From: Paraherbaspirillum soli | GTDB taxonomy: Bacteria; Pseudomonadota; Gammaproteobacteria; Burkholderiales; Burkholderiaceae_D | DNA: 64,000 bases | Direction: 5' to 3' | Assembly: GCF_042654985.1 (NCBI RefSeq) | Contig: NZ_JBHSMT010000008.1 | Location: forward strand, 248,001-312,000 | Shown: one piece after another, positions 36,827-45,391 of the stretch | Layout: every line of letters begins with the position of its first letter | How positions within the stretch are numbered: the stretch's first letter is position 1 | Notes under the pieces: generated by a model | Database searches by the model: none | Told to the model about the DNA's origin: nothing | Seen by the model: only the letters and a program-made list of their open reading frames with translations | Position numbers and translations under genes: made by a program

Positions 36827-36861
36827 TGCCGCGGGACAATCTGTCCAGCGGCATTTTTTTT
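36827..36861 (+). terminator. Rho-independent terminator after dolP
   Basis: The stem TGCCGC / GCGGCA encloses an inner stem GGACA / TGTCC, and is followed by eight T (36854-36861). It separates dolP from lemA. Confidence 0.9.
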
Positions 36862-36881
36862 AACGTAAGTTAAGGTAAGCA

Positions 36882-37469
36882 ATGAAAGTACTCATTTTTC
36901 TGGCAATCGTCGTTGCCATCGTGTTCTGGGTCATTGGCCAATACAACCAATTGGTCAGCCTGCGCAACCGTTTCAAAAACGCCTTCGCGCAAATCGACGT
37001 CCAGCTGAAACGCCGCTACGACCTGATTCCGAATCTGGTTGAAGTCGCCAAGGGCTACATCAAACACGAACGCGAGACGCTCGAAGCAGTGATCGCGGCG
37101 CGCAATCAAGCGGTCTCCGCCAACGCCAAAGTCGGCGGCGATACGACCGACACGGCAGCGGTGCAGCAGATGGCGGCCAGCGAAGGCGCGCTCAACTCAA
37201 ACCTGGGCAAACTGTTTGCGCTGTCCGAAGCGTATCCGGACCTGAAGGCGAATCAAAACATGATGCAGCTGACCGAAGAGCTGACCGCAACCGAAAACAA
37301 AATCAGTTTTTCGCGTCAGGGCTACAACGACAGCGTGATGGAATACAACACCTCGATCGAACAATTCCCAGGCTCCATCCTCGCCGGCATGTTTTCCTTC
37401 AAGCCGGCCGAATTGCTGCAAGCGACTGAAGCACCGGAAGAACGCAAGGCGGTCAAGGTCACTTTTTAA
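36882..37469 (+). CDS. lemA: LemA family membrane protein
   Basis: The 195-residue protein has one N-terminal membrane helix (VLIFLAIVVAIVFWVIG), then the LemA motif FKNAFAQIDVQLKRRYDLIP and YNTSIEQFPGSILAGMF. AAGG lies before the ATG. LemA proteins form coiled-coil periplasmic or cytoplasmic domains and are paired with an M48 protease or TPM proteins; here an M48 protease follows. Confidence 0.94.
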   Translation: MKVLIFLAIVVAIVFWVIGQYNQLVSLRNRFKNAFAQIDVQLKRRYDLIPNLVEVAKGYIKHERETLEAVIAARNQAVSANAKVGGDTTDTAAVQQMAASEGALNSNLGKLFALSEAYPDLKANQNMMQLTEELTATENKISFSRQGYNDSVMEYNTSIEQFPGSILAGMFSFKPAELLQATEAPEERKAVKVTF

Positions 37470-37592
37470 AATCCGCAACAACCATCCCTATCTATATCCG
37501 ATGGCGGCTTAACAAGTCGCCATATCTACTGCGGCAGCGCGTAATTTCACCTCTATTAATTTTGTGCTGCCAACCCTGACCGAGCCGCTCGC

Positions 37593-39587
37593 ATGACTTT
37601 TTTTGAACAACAGGACCGGGCGCGACAGCACACCAAGAAATTGGTATTCCTGTTCGCACTGGCGGTGATTGCCATCGTCGCCGCCGTCAATCTGGTGGTA
37701 GCGCTGGCGTGGACCGTCAATTCCGGTACGCATCACGGCGTTGCGCACCATTACCCCAAAGGTTTTTTCGCCATCAATACCCTCATCACCTTGATGGTGA
37801 TCGGCGGCGGAACGCTGTACCAGATGTTCCAGTTGCGCGAGGGCGGCGATGCCGTGGCCGAGATGGCGGGCGGTCGCCTGGTGGAGCGCGACAGCACCGA
37901 TTTGCTGGAGCGGCGGCTGCTGAATGTGGTCGACGAAATGGCGCTAGCATCCGGCGTCGCCTGCCCCAAGGTCTATCTGCTGGATGACGAGGACGCAATC
38001 AACGCCTTCGCCGCCGGCTACCGCCCCGATCAAGCCGTGGTGGCAGTCACCCGCGGCACGCTGACGCGGCTCACGCGCGATGAACTGCAGGGCGTGGTCG
38101 GCCATGAATTCAGCCATATCCTGAACGGCGACATGCGCCTGAATATCCAGCTGATCGGGGTCTTGTTCGGGATCCAGATGATTGCCAGCTGCGGTCAATA
38201 CTTGATGGATTCTGATACCCGGACTTCCCGTCGCGACCGCGACAGCAAGGGAAACTCCGACTCTCTGCTGTGGTTCGCGGTGGGCGTGGGCTTGTTCGCA
38301 ATCGGTTATATCGGCATCTTTTTCGGCCGCCTGATCAAAGCGGCGGTATCGCGCCAACGCGAATTCCTGGCCGACGCCAGCTCGCACCAGTTCACCCGCA
38401 ATCCGGACGGCATCGGCGGCGCGCTGCGCAAAATCGGCGGCCTCAGCCGCGGTAAAAAACTCGGTTCGCAAATCAATCATCCGAACGCGGAACAACTGTC
38501 GCATCTGTTCCTCGGCACTGCCCGCCCCAGTTTCCTGAGCGGCTGGTTTGCCACCCACCCGCCGCTGGAAGAACGATTGAAGCGGATCTACGGCAGAAAC
38601 ATGCCGCCGCTCGACGCCCCCGAACTGGAGCAGCCAGCTGCCGAGCCCGGCGAACGTCAGGCGGATCTGCCGTTTACTGCAGCCGGCTTTGCCGGTGCCG
38701 GCGGCGCGGCCGCATTTTCCGCACCTACCCCCGTCGCCGCTGTCGGAGCAGGCACGCCGTCGCTGGAATTCGGCAACAGTCATGGGACCGCGGCCAAACT
38801 GCCGTCGCAACTCGATGGCGCGGCGCGTGATCCGGTTGCCGCCTGTGCGGTGGTGTATGCATTGCTGCTAGCCGATGGCGCCAAGCGCGATCCGCAACTG
38901 GCGCTGCTCAACGCAGAGGTGCCGCAGCAGAGCGCCCTGACCGTCTTGCTGGCCGAGTCGATTGCCCAATTGCCGCGCAGCGCCCGGCTGCCGCTGGTGG
39001 ATCTGGCAACGCCGGCGTTGCGCCAGCTGACTCCAGCCGGTCGTGAGCAGCTGCTGGCCAGGGTCGAGCGCCTGATTGCTGCCGGCGGCCGCATCACGCT
39101 GGCCGAATTTGTGCTGCAAACCATACTGCTGCATCGACTCGCGCCGCAGGGCGGACGCCCGACCCCGATCACGTTCGATCAATTGTCGGACCTCAGTGAT
39201 GACGTCGCGGTGCTGCTATCGCTGGTAGTGCATGTGGCGGTGCCCGCTGCCACTCCGAATGCCTACGAGGCGCGCGCCGCGGCGTTCCAACGCGGCACCG
39301 CAGCCTGCCCGGGGCTCGGCCTGTCCGCCACCCACTTCCGTAGCGGCGCTGAACTCGGCTTCCCGCGCTTGCGGCAAGCGCTGGAAAATGCCAATCAATT
39401 GGCGCCGTTAGCCAAACCGCAACTGGTCAAAGCCCTGCTGGCGGTGACCGATGGCGCCTGCAATACATCGGCACTGAGCATTGCCAGCGCCGATCTGCTG
39501 CGAGCGCTGTGCGCCGGGCTGGAGGCACCGCTACCGCCGCTGGTAGCCGCCGCTTATAGCGACTACCCGTGGCAATTCGACAACTGA
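37593..39587 (+). CDS. M48 family membrane zinc metalloprotease with long C-terminal region
   Basis: The 664-residue protein has two N-terminal membrane helices (about 18-40 and 59-75), the zinc site HEFSH at 171-175, another helix pair after it and the third ligand in QREFLADASS. This is the HtpX/Ste24-like core, about 350 residues. The remaining 300 residues, rich in Ala, Leu and Pro, have no recognisable domain and are probably helical. It follows lemA by 123 bases; M48-LemA pairs are common. Confidence 0.92.
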   Translation: MTFFEQQDRARQHTKKLVFLFALAVIAIVAAVNLVVALAWTVNSGTHHGVAHHYPKGFFAINTLITLMVIGGGTLYQMFQLREGGDAVAEMAGGRLVERDSTDLLERRLLNVVDEMALASGVACPKVYLLDDEDAINAFAAGYRPDQAVVAVTRGTLTRLTRDELQGVVGHEFSHILNGDMRLNIQLIGVLFGIQMIASCGQYLMDSDTRTSRRDRDSKGNSDSLLWFAVGVGLFAIGYIGIFFGRLIKAAVSRQREFLADASSHQFTRNPDGIGGALRKIGGLSRGKKLGSQINHPNAEQLSHLFLGTARPSFLSGWFATHPPLEERLKRIYGRNMPPLDAPELEQPAAEPGERQADLPFTAAGFAGAGGAAAFSAPTPVAAVGAGTPSLEFGNSHGTAAKLPSQLDGAARDPVAACAVVYALLLADGAKRDPQLALLNAEVPQQSALTVLLAESIAQLPRSARLPLVDLATPALRQLTPAGREQLLARVERLIAAGGRITLAEFVLQTILLHRLAPQGGRPTPITFDQLSDLSDDVAVLLSLVVHVAVPAATPNAYEARAAAFQRGTAACPGLGLSATHFRSGAELGFPRLRQALENANQLAPLAKPQLVKALLAVTDGACNTSALSIASADLLRALCAGLEAPLPPLVAAAYSDYPWQFDN

Positions 39588-39615
39588 TCGCCGGGCATTT
39601 AACGATACCGGCAAA

Positions 39616-39631
39616 GTCACCTGCAGGTGAC
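39616..39631. promoter_or_regulatory. Perfect 16-base palindrome at the tlpA-like promoter
   Basis: GTCACCTGCAGGTGAC reads the same on both strands and directly abuts the -10 hexamer at 39632. The position in the promoter spacer fits a repressor site. The cognate regulator is unknown. Confidence 0.55.
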
Positions 39632-39637
39632 TATAAT
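39632..39637 (+). promoter_or_regulatory. Candidate -10 element of the tlpA-like gene
   Basis: A perfect TATAAT lies 39 bases upstream of the ATG at 39676, immediately after a palindrome. The -35 region is weak, which could mean activator dependence. Confidence 0.5.
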
Positions 39638-39675
39638 GAACACTTTCTGGCTTGGTCCATATCGGAATTCCTGTC

Positions 39676-40203
39676 ATGCAATCTCAAATCGAAAGCAAGT
39701 CCGGCAAGCGCCACTGGGTCAAGGTATCCATCGCATTAGTGCTGGCCGCGCTGGCCTTTGGCGCTTATACCTCGGCCTCGAAACAGACCGCCGCGCCCGA
39801 CGTTTCCTTCACCAACCTCAAGGGTGAACAGGTCTCGCTAAAGAGCCTGCATGGCAAGGTGGTGATGGTCAATTTCTGGGCCACCAGCTGCACCACCTGC
39901 GTTGCCGAGATGCCGAAAATGGTCGAAACCTACAATAAATACAAAGGTCAGGGCCTCGATTACGTGGCAATAGCGATGAGCTACGATCCGCCGAATTACG
40001 TGATGAATTTTGTGCAAACCCGCAGCCTGCCGTTCCAGGTCGCACTCGACACCCACAGCGCGCTGGCCAATGCATTCGGCGACGTCAAGCTGACACCGAC
40101 CACCTTTGTCATCGACAAACAAGGCAATATCATCAAACGTTATGTTGGCGAACCGCAGTTCGCCGAATTGCACGCCTTGCTCGACAAAGCGCTGGCGGCA
40201 TAA
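39676..40203 (+). CDS. TlpA-like thioredoxin family protein, membrane-anchored
   Basis: The 175-residue protein has an N-terminal membrane anchor (VKVSIALVLAALAFGAYTSA) and a thioredoxin fold with the redox pair in ATSCTTCVAEMPK (CTTC). The TlpA/ResA family acts as a periplasmic thiol-disulfide oxidoreductase, often for cytochrome c maturation, but no such genes are near. The ATG at 39676 is used. A strong terminator follows. Confidence 0.92.
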   Translation: MQSQIESKSGKRHWVKVSIALVLAALAFGAYTSASKQTAAPDVSFTNLKGEQVSLKSLHGKVVMVNFWATSCTTCVAEMPKMVETYNKYKGQGLDYVAIAMSYDPPNYVMNFVQTRSLPFQVALDTHSALANAFGDVKLTPTTFVIDKQGNIIKRYVGEPQFAELHALLDKALAA

Positions 40204-40207
40204 TCGG

Positions 40208-40231
40208 AAAGGCGCTTCATGCGCCTTTTTT
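40208..40231 (+). terminator. Rho-independent terminator of the tlpA-like gene
   Basis: The stem GGCGC / GCGCC with loop TTCAT is followed by six T. It separates the tlpA-like gene from the 5-oxoproline operon. Confidence 0.9.
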
Positions 40232-40301
40232 ATTATCGGTCGCCGCTTCCGCATCGGACCATTTTCCAAGGCGCCCCAGGCGCAGAAAGAACTTAGTCTC
40301 C

Positions 40302-40955
40302 ATGATCAAGCCCGTCATCCAGGCTCTTGGTGAGAGCGCCCTGATATTGCATGCCGGATCGCGCGCGACGCTGGAATGCCAGCAGCGCCTGTGGTCGATT
40401 GCGGCCAAGGCATCGCGCTGGCCGCATATCCGCGACATCGTGCCCGGCATGAATAATTTGACCATCCTGTTCGACCCGCTGGCGGCCGACTCCGAGGCGC
40501 TGGCCGACAAGCTCCAGGCCGCATGGGATAGCGCCGAGAACACGCAAAAAGCCGGCCGCAAAATCGAGATCCCGGTGATCTACGGCGGCGACGGTGGCCC
40601 CGATCTGGCAGAAGTGGCGCAGCACGCCGGGCTATCGCCGGCGGACGTGGTGAAACGCCATACCGCGCCGGAATATATTGTTTACTTCCTCGGCTTTCAG
40701 CCCGGCTTTGCGTATCTGGGCGGGCTCGATCCGCAACTGGCCACCCCGCGCCGCAGCGAACCCAGGTTGTCGGTGCCGGCCGGTTCGGTCGGCATCGGCG
40801 GCAGTCAAACCGCGATCTATCCAGCCGCCTCTCCCGGCGGCTGGCAGCTGATCGGCCACAGCGCACTGCGCCTGTTCGACCCCGCAGCCAATCCGCCCAC
40901 CCTGCTGCAACCGGGCGATCGGGTGCGCTTCATCGCCGCCGAGGTGATCCAATGA
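40302..40955 (+). CDS. pxpB: 5-oxoprolinase subunit PxpB (KipI family)
   Basis: The 217-residue protein starts MIKPVIQALGESALILHAG and holds the KipI/allophanate-hydrolase subunit 1 motifs (YFLGFQPGFAYLGGLD, SVPAGSVGIGG). With PxpA and PxpC it forms the ATP-dependent prokaryotic 5-oxoprolinase that opens 5-oxoproline to glutamate. Its stop overlaps the pxpC start (ATGA). Confidence 0.94.
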   Translation: MIKPVIQALGESALILHAGSRATLECQQRLWSIAAKASRWPHIRDIVPGMNNLTILFDPLAADSEALADKLQAAWDSAENTQKAGRKIEIPVIYGGDGGPDLAEVAQHAGLSPADVVKRHTAPEYIVYFLGFQPGFAYLGGLDPQLATPRRSEPRLSVPAGSVGIGGSQTAIYPAASPGGWQLIGHSALRLFDPAANPPTLLQPGDRVRFIAAEVIQ

Positions 40956-41950
40956 TCGACATCATCCGCGCCGGCCGCATGAACACGGTCCAGGATCTGG
41001 GACGGCACGGCTTTCGGCATTTGGGGATCTGCCAGGCCGGCGTGCTTGACCACACCGCACTCAGCATCGCCAATCGGCTGGTCGGCAACCCGCTCGATGC
41101 CGCCGTGATCGAATTCACGCTCGGTCCTTGCATGCTGCTTTTTTCGGAGCCGACCCGGATTGCATTGGGCGGCGCCGATTTCGGCGCGACATTGGACGAG
41201 CGCCCGCTGACGCCGTGGTGGAGCGTGCCGGTGCGCGCCGGTCAGCTATTGAAGCTGCGCGCCGCAGGCAACGGCATGCGCAGCTATTTGGCGGTCGCCG
41301 GCGGCATCGACACGCCGCTCCAGTTGGGATCGCGGGCGACCGATCTGCAGGCCGGCTTCGGCGGCTACGCCGGGCGCGCACTGCTGGAAGGCGATCGGCT
41401 TGCGGTCGGCGCATTGCCGGATCCGGCCGCTGTGGTGCATAGCGCCCCATCCTTCGGGGTGCGGGCGCCGGACTGGTATGACGCCGGCGACGCCGAACCG
41501 ATGTCGATCCGCGTCATTCCCGGCCCCGAATACGATTTGTTCACGGCGGCTGCGCAACGCGCGTTCTGGCGTCACAGCTGGACCTTGACCCCGCAGAGCA
41601 ACCGCATGGGCTTCCGGCTGGCGGGTCCCGAACTCAACCTTAAGAAGAATCAAGACCTGCTGTCGCACGGCGTGCTGCCGGGCGTGATCCAGGTGCCGCC
41701 GGCCGGGCAGCCGATCGTGCTGATGGCGGATGCCCAAACCACCGGCGGCTACCCGAAAATCGGCGTGGTCATCAATGCCGATCTGGCCAAACTGGCGCAA
41801 TTGCGCTTCAACCGCACGCTGCAGTTTGTCGAATGCGACATTGTGCAAGCGCGCGAGGCGTTGAACCTGGAAGCCCTGTACCTGGAACAAATCGAGATGG
41901 CGATGCAATGGCTGCATCCGGCGAAAAATCCTGGCCCTGCAGTAAGATAA
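40952..41950 (+). CDS. pxpC: 5-oxoprolinase subunit PxpC (KipA family)
   Basis: The 332-residue protein has the KipA/allophanate-hydrolase subunit 2 features (TVQDLGRHGFRHLGICQAGV, RSYLAVAGGIDTPLQLGSRA, and QTTGGYPKIGVVI). It overlaps pxpB by four bases and works with it as the ATP-using part of 5-oxoprolinase. Confidence 0.94.
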   Translation: MIDIIRAGRMNTVQDLGRHGFRHLGICQAGVLDHTALSIANRLVGNPLDAAVIEFTLGPCMLLFSEPTRIALGGADFGATLDERPLTPWWSVPVRAGQLLKLRAAGNGMRSYLAVAGGIDTPLQLGSRATDLQAGFGGYAGRALLEGDRLAVGALPDPAAVVHSAPSFGVRAPDWYDAGDAEPMSIRVIPGPEYDLFTAAAQRAFWRHSWTLTPQSNRMGFRLAGPELNLKKNQDLLSHGVLPGVIQVPPAGQPIVLMADAQTTGGYPKIGVVINADLAKLAQLRFNRTLQFVECDIVQAREALNLEALYLEQIEMAMQWLHPAKNPGPAVR

Positions 41951-41975
41951 CGAACCGGCCCTACAGGAGTGAACG

Positions 41976-42812
41976 ATGCCAAAAAACATTTCACGGAAAA
42001 AAGATGCGCCAGCCAATTCGCAACTAAGCATCGACCTCAACGCCGACCTCGGCGAAGGCAGCAACGGCAATGATGAAGCCTTGCTGGCGCTGGTCAGTTC
42101 GGCCAATATCGCCTGCGGCTGGCACGCCGGCAGCGCGCTGACGATGCAGCATTGCGTGAGCTGGGCACTGGAGCGCGGGGTGGCGATCGGAGCCCATCCT
42201 AGCTTTCCCGACCGCGACAATTTCGGCCGCGGCGAAATGCAGTTGCCGCCGCAGGAAATCTACAGCGGCGTGCTGTATCAAATCGGCGCCCTGGCCGCCA
42301 TCGCGGTCGCCCACGGCGCCCGCCTGGCCCACGTCAAACCGCACGGCGCGTTGTACAACATGGCTGCGCGCGATGCCAAATTGGCCGATGTGATTGCCGC
42401 CGCCGTCCGCGACTTCGACCCGACGCTGGCGCTGTTCGGCCTGGCCGGCAGCGAACTGATCGCGGCCGCCAACCGCGCCGGCTTGACCGCGGTGGAAGAA
42501 GTATTTGCCGATCGCGGCTACAACCCGGACGGCAGCCTGGTCCAGCGCGGCACGCCCGGCGCCTTGATCGAAGATGAAGAACAGATGCTGGCGCAAACCA
42601 TGCACATGATCCGCGACAGCAAAGTTCAGGCGATCGACGGCAGCTGGGTGCCGCTCACCGCGCACACGGTCTGCCTGCACGGCGACGGCGCGCACGCACT
42701 GGCGTTCGCCCAGCGGATTCGCGCGCATCTTGAGCAAGAAGGCATTGCGGTCGCCGCCAGCCATGTGAACGCGGCGGACAAAGATCGCTTTTCGCTGTTT
42801 CCGCTGTTGTAG
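41976..42812 (+). CDS. pxpA: 5-oxoprolinase subunit PxpA (LamB/YcsF family)
   Basis: The 278-residue protein has the YcsF motif IDLNADLGEGSNGNDEALL, CGWHAGSALTM and HVKPHGALYNMAARD. There is a 17-residue lead (MPKNISRKKDAPANSQL) before the usual start, but AGGAG lies seven bases before this ATG, which supports it. It is the third subunit of 5-oxoprolinase, 25 bases after pxpC. A REP pair follows. Confidence 0.94.
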   Translation: MPKNISRKKDAPANSQLSIDLNADLGEGSNGNDEALLALVSSANIACGWHAGSALTMQHCVSWALERGVAIGAHPSFPDRDNFGRGEMQLPPQEIYSGVLYQIGALAAIAVAHGARLAHVKPHGALYNMAARDAKLADVIAAAVRDFDPTLALFGLAGSELIAAANRAGLTAVEEVFADRGYNPDGSLVQRGTPGALIEDEEQMLAQTMHMIRDSKVQAIDGSWVPLTAHTVCLHGDGAHALAFAQRIRAHLEQEGIAVAASHVNAADKDRFSLFPLL

Positions 42813-42836
42813 CGATCGCGTATCGACACCTGGTCC

Positions 42837-42952
42837 GTAGGTCGGAAAAGCGCAGCGCCTTCCGACATTTTGCGCGCCGCCGGAAAACGCCAAGGGCTTG
42901 ACCGGCTGATGTGATTCACGCCGTCGGAAGGCGCTGCGCTTTTCCGACCTAC
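42837..42952. repeat. REP-like inverted pair, type C
   Basis: Two exact 30-base arms (42837-42866 and 42923-42952) are perfect reverse complements, separated by 56 bases. Each arm is itself imperfectly palindromic (GTCGGAA...TTCCGAC around GCGCAGCGC). It lies between pxpA and the DUF969 gene. A third identical arm lies at 55995-56024. The pattern is that of bacterial REP elements. Confidence 0.9.
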
Positions 42953-43001
42953 TTCTTTGTTTTTTTAACCATATAAAAATAAGAATTACACAGGAGACTC
43001 C

Positions 43002-43730
43002 ATGGATGCATCCGTCAACCTATGGCCGTTAATCGGCATCGTCGTCATCATCGCCGGCTTTGTGTTGCGCTTCAATCCTATGCTGGTGGTGGCCGCCGCC
43101 GCTATCGCCACCGGCTTCGCGGCGCAATTCCCGGTCGAAAAAATCCTGGTCGAAATCGGCACCGGCTTCCTCAAGACCCGCAACCTGGCCCTGATTATCC
43201 TGCTGCCGCTGGCGGTGATCGGGCTGCTGGAACGGCACGGTTTGCGCGAACATGCGCAGGCCTGGATCGCGCGCATTCGATCGGCCACAGCCGGCCGCCT
43301 GCTGCTGGTCTACCTGGCGGCGCGGGAGTTGACCGCGGCCTGCGGACTCACCAGCCTGGGCGGCCATCCGCAAATGGTGCGGCCGCTGCTGGCGCCGATG
43401 GCCGAGGGCGCGGCCGAAACCCGCTACGGCCAATTGACCGATGCGGTGCGCTACAAGCTGCGGGCATTTGCGGCGGCGACCGACAATGTCGGCCTGTTCT
43501 TCGGCGAAGATATTTTTGTCGCGTTCGGCGCCATCGTCCTGATGTCCACCTTCCTGCATGAAGCCGGGATCGATGTCGAGCCCTTGCACATTGCGTTGTG
43601 GGGCATCCCGACCGCGGTTTGCGCATTCGCGATTCACGGCTGGCGCCTGTCGCGCCTGGATGCGCAACTGGATCGCGAACTGCGCTACCAAGCCGCGGCT
43701 GCGGTGGACGCCGGGGAGGAGACCGCATGA
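43002..43730 (+). CDS. DUF969 family membrane protein
   Basis: The 242-residue protein has about six membrane helices (LIGIVVIIAGFVLRF, MLVVAAAAIATGF, LALIILLPLAVIGLLERHG) and the DUF969 segment FFGEDIFVAFGAIVLM. AGGAG lies seven bases before the ATG. It overlaps the DUF979 gene by four bases; the two are always paired. Their place inside a 5-oxoproline operon between pxpA and pcp suggests a two-part uptake system for pyroglutamate or pyroglutamyl peptides; this is inference. Confidence 0.9.
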   Translation: MDASVNLWPLIGIVVIIAGFVLRFNPMLVVAAAAIATGFAAQFPVEKILVEIGTGFLKTRNLALIILLPLAVIGLLERHGLREHAQAWIARIRSATAGRLLLVYLAARELTAACGLTSLGGHPQMVRPLLAPMAEGAAETRYGQLTDAVRYKLRAFAAATDNVGLFFGEDIFVAFGAIVLMSTFLHEAGIDVEPLHIALWGIPTAVCAFAIHGWRLSRLDAQLDRELRYQAAAAVDAGEETA

Positions 43731-44683
43731 TCCTCTCGATCAACTATCTGTATTACCTGGTCGGCCTGATACTGGCGATCACGGCTGTGATGATTTTGCG
43801 TGATCGCGACCATCCGCGGCGTTGGACTAGCGGCGGCTTCTGGGCGCTGTATGCGGCGGTATTTCTGATAGGAGAGCAATTGCCGCCCGCCCTGCTCGGC
43901 GTCGGCGTGATTGTAATGGCCGTGATCGCCGGTTGCGGCGGCGTGGTCGGCGCCAAACACCAGGAGCTGTCCGTCGAACAACGCCAGGCGACGGCCCGCC
44001 GGCTCGGCAACAAGTTGTTCGTGCCGGCGCTGACCATCCCGCTGGTGACGGTGCTCTGCGCCGTTCTGCTGAAAGATGTCCGGATCGGCGGCGCACTGCT
44101 GCTGGATCCCAAAAACGCCACCCTGGTCAGCCTCAGCTTCGGCTGCATCATCGCGCTGGGACTGGCCTGCTGGCTCACGCGCGACAGCCCCGGCCAGGCT
44201 ATGCGCGAATCGCGCCGGCTGACCGATGCGCTCGGCTGGGCGCTGGTCCTGCCGCAAATGTTGGCGATGCTGGGGCTGGTGTTTTCCGACGCCGGTGTCG
44301 GCAAAGCGGTCGCGAGCATCACCGCCAGCAACATCAATATGGACTATCGGCTGGTGGCGGTGATGGTGTATGTGTTCGGCATGGCGATTTTCACGATGGT
44401 GATGGGCAATGGCTTTGCCGCTTTCCCGGTGATGACCGGCGGCGTCGGGGTTCCGGTCCTGGTCGGCGTGTATCACGCCAATCCCGCCGTGATGGCGTCG
44501 ATCGGCATGTTCTCCGGGTATTGCGGCACATTGATGACGCCGATGGCTGCCAACTTCAATATCGTGCCTGCCGCATTGCTGAACTTGCCGGACAAGAACG
44601 CGATCATCAAGGCGCAGATTCCGACCGCGCTGGCATTGCTGCTGGCGAATGTCTTGCTGCTTTATTTCCTGATGCATTTTTAA
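43727..44683 (+). CDS. DUF979 family membrane protein
   Basis: The 318-residue protein has about nine membrane helices and the features VMGNGFAAFPVMTGGVG, NPAVMASIGMFSGYCGTLM and PAALLNLPDKNAIIKAQ, seen in DUF979. It starts at ATG 43727, overlapping the DUF969 stop as ATGA. It is the likely larger subunit of the DUF969/DUF979 permease pair, and lies 13 bases before pcp. Confidence 0.9.
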   Translation: MILSINYLYYLVGLILAITAVMILRDRDHPRRWTSGGFWALYAAVFLIGEQLPPALLGVGVIVMAVIAGCGGVVGAKHQELSVEQRQATARRLGNKLFVPALTIPLVTVLCAVLLKDVRIGGALLLDPKNATLVSLSFGCIIALGLACWLTRDSPGQAMRESRRLTDALGWALVLPQMLAMLGLVFSDAGVGKAVASITASNINMDYRLVAVMVYVFGMAIFTMVMGNGFAAFPVMTGGVGVPVLVGVYHANPAVMASIGMFSGYCGTLMTPMAANFNIVPAALLNLPDKNAIIKAQIPTALALLLANVLLLYFLMHF

Positions 44684-44696
44684 AAGATAACGAGCG

Positions 44697-45350
44697 ATGT
44701 CACACAATATTTTGCTCACCGGTTTCGAACCGTTCGAACAGGAGCCCGTCAACCCGTCGTGGGATGCCGTGCAGGCGCTGGACGGCTGGCAATGCGGCGC
44801 CGGCAGCCGCGTGGTGTCTCGTCAGCTCCCCTGCGTATTCGGCGCGGCGCTGCAGATGCTGGAGCAGGCGATCATTGAAGTCAAGCCGGCGCTGGTGATT
44901 TGCGTTGGCCAGGCCGGCGGCCGCAGCCAGATCTCCCTGGAGCGCGTCGCGATCAACCTCAACGATGCCCGCATCGCCGACAACGAGGGCCGCCAGCCGA
45001 TTGATACACCGGTGATAACGGATGGACCCGCCGCCTATTTCTCGACTCTGCCGATCAAAGCCATCGTGCGCGCCATGCGCGATGCCGGCGTGCCTGCCGA
45101 GGTCTCGCACAGCGCCGGCACTTTCGTCTGCAATCATGTGTTCTACGGCCTGATGCACCTGCTTGCCACGCAAATGCCGGCAACCCGCGGCGGCTTCATC
45201 CACATCCCCTACCTGCCGTCGCAGGCGGCACGCCATCCGGGGCAACCCAGCCTGGCGCTGGAAACCGTGATCGCCGGTTTGCGGGTGGCGCTGGAAACGG
45301 CCTTGAATTCGCAGCAGGATATTCTGGAAAGCGGCGGCCAGCTGCACTGA
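44697..45350 (+). CDS. pcp: Pyroglutamyl-peptidase I (pyrrolidone carboxyl peptidase)
   Basis: The 217-residue cysteine peptidase removes N-terminal pyroglutamate from peptides. It shows ILLTGFEPFEQEPVNPSWDA at the start, CVGQAGGRSQISLERVAINL (Glu region) and the catalytic Cys in SAGTFVCNHVFYG, with the catalytic His in GGFIHIPYLP. The released 5-oxoproline would be used by PxpABC encoded upstream. Confidence 0.95.
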   Translation: MSHNILLTGFEPFEQEPVNPSWDAVQALDGWQCGAGSRVVSRQLPCVFGAALQMLEQAIIEVKPALVICVGQAGGRSQISLERVAINLNDARIADNEGRQPIDTPVITDGPAAYFSTLPIKAIVRAMRDAGVPAEVSHSAGTFVCNHVFYGLMHLLATQMPATRGGFIHIPYLPSQAARHPGQPSLALETVIAGLRVALETALNSQQDILESGGQLH

Positions 45351-45391
45351 GTGCGGCAGCCGAACCGCGCAGTTTTGTTATAGGAAGCCGT

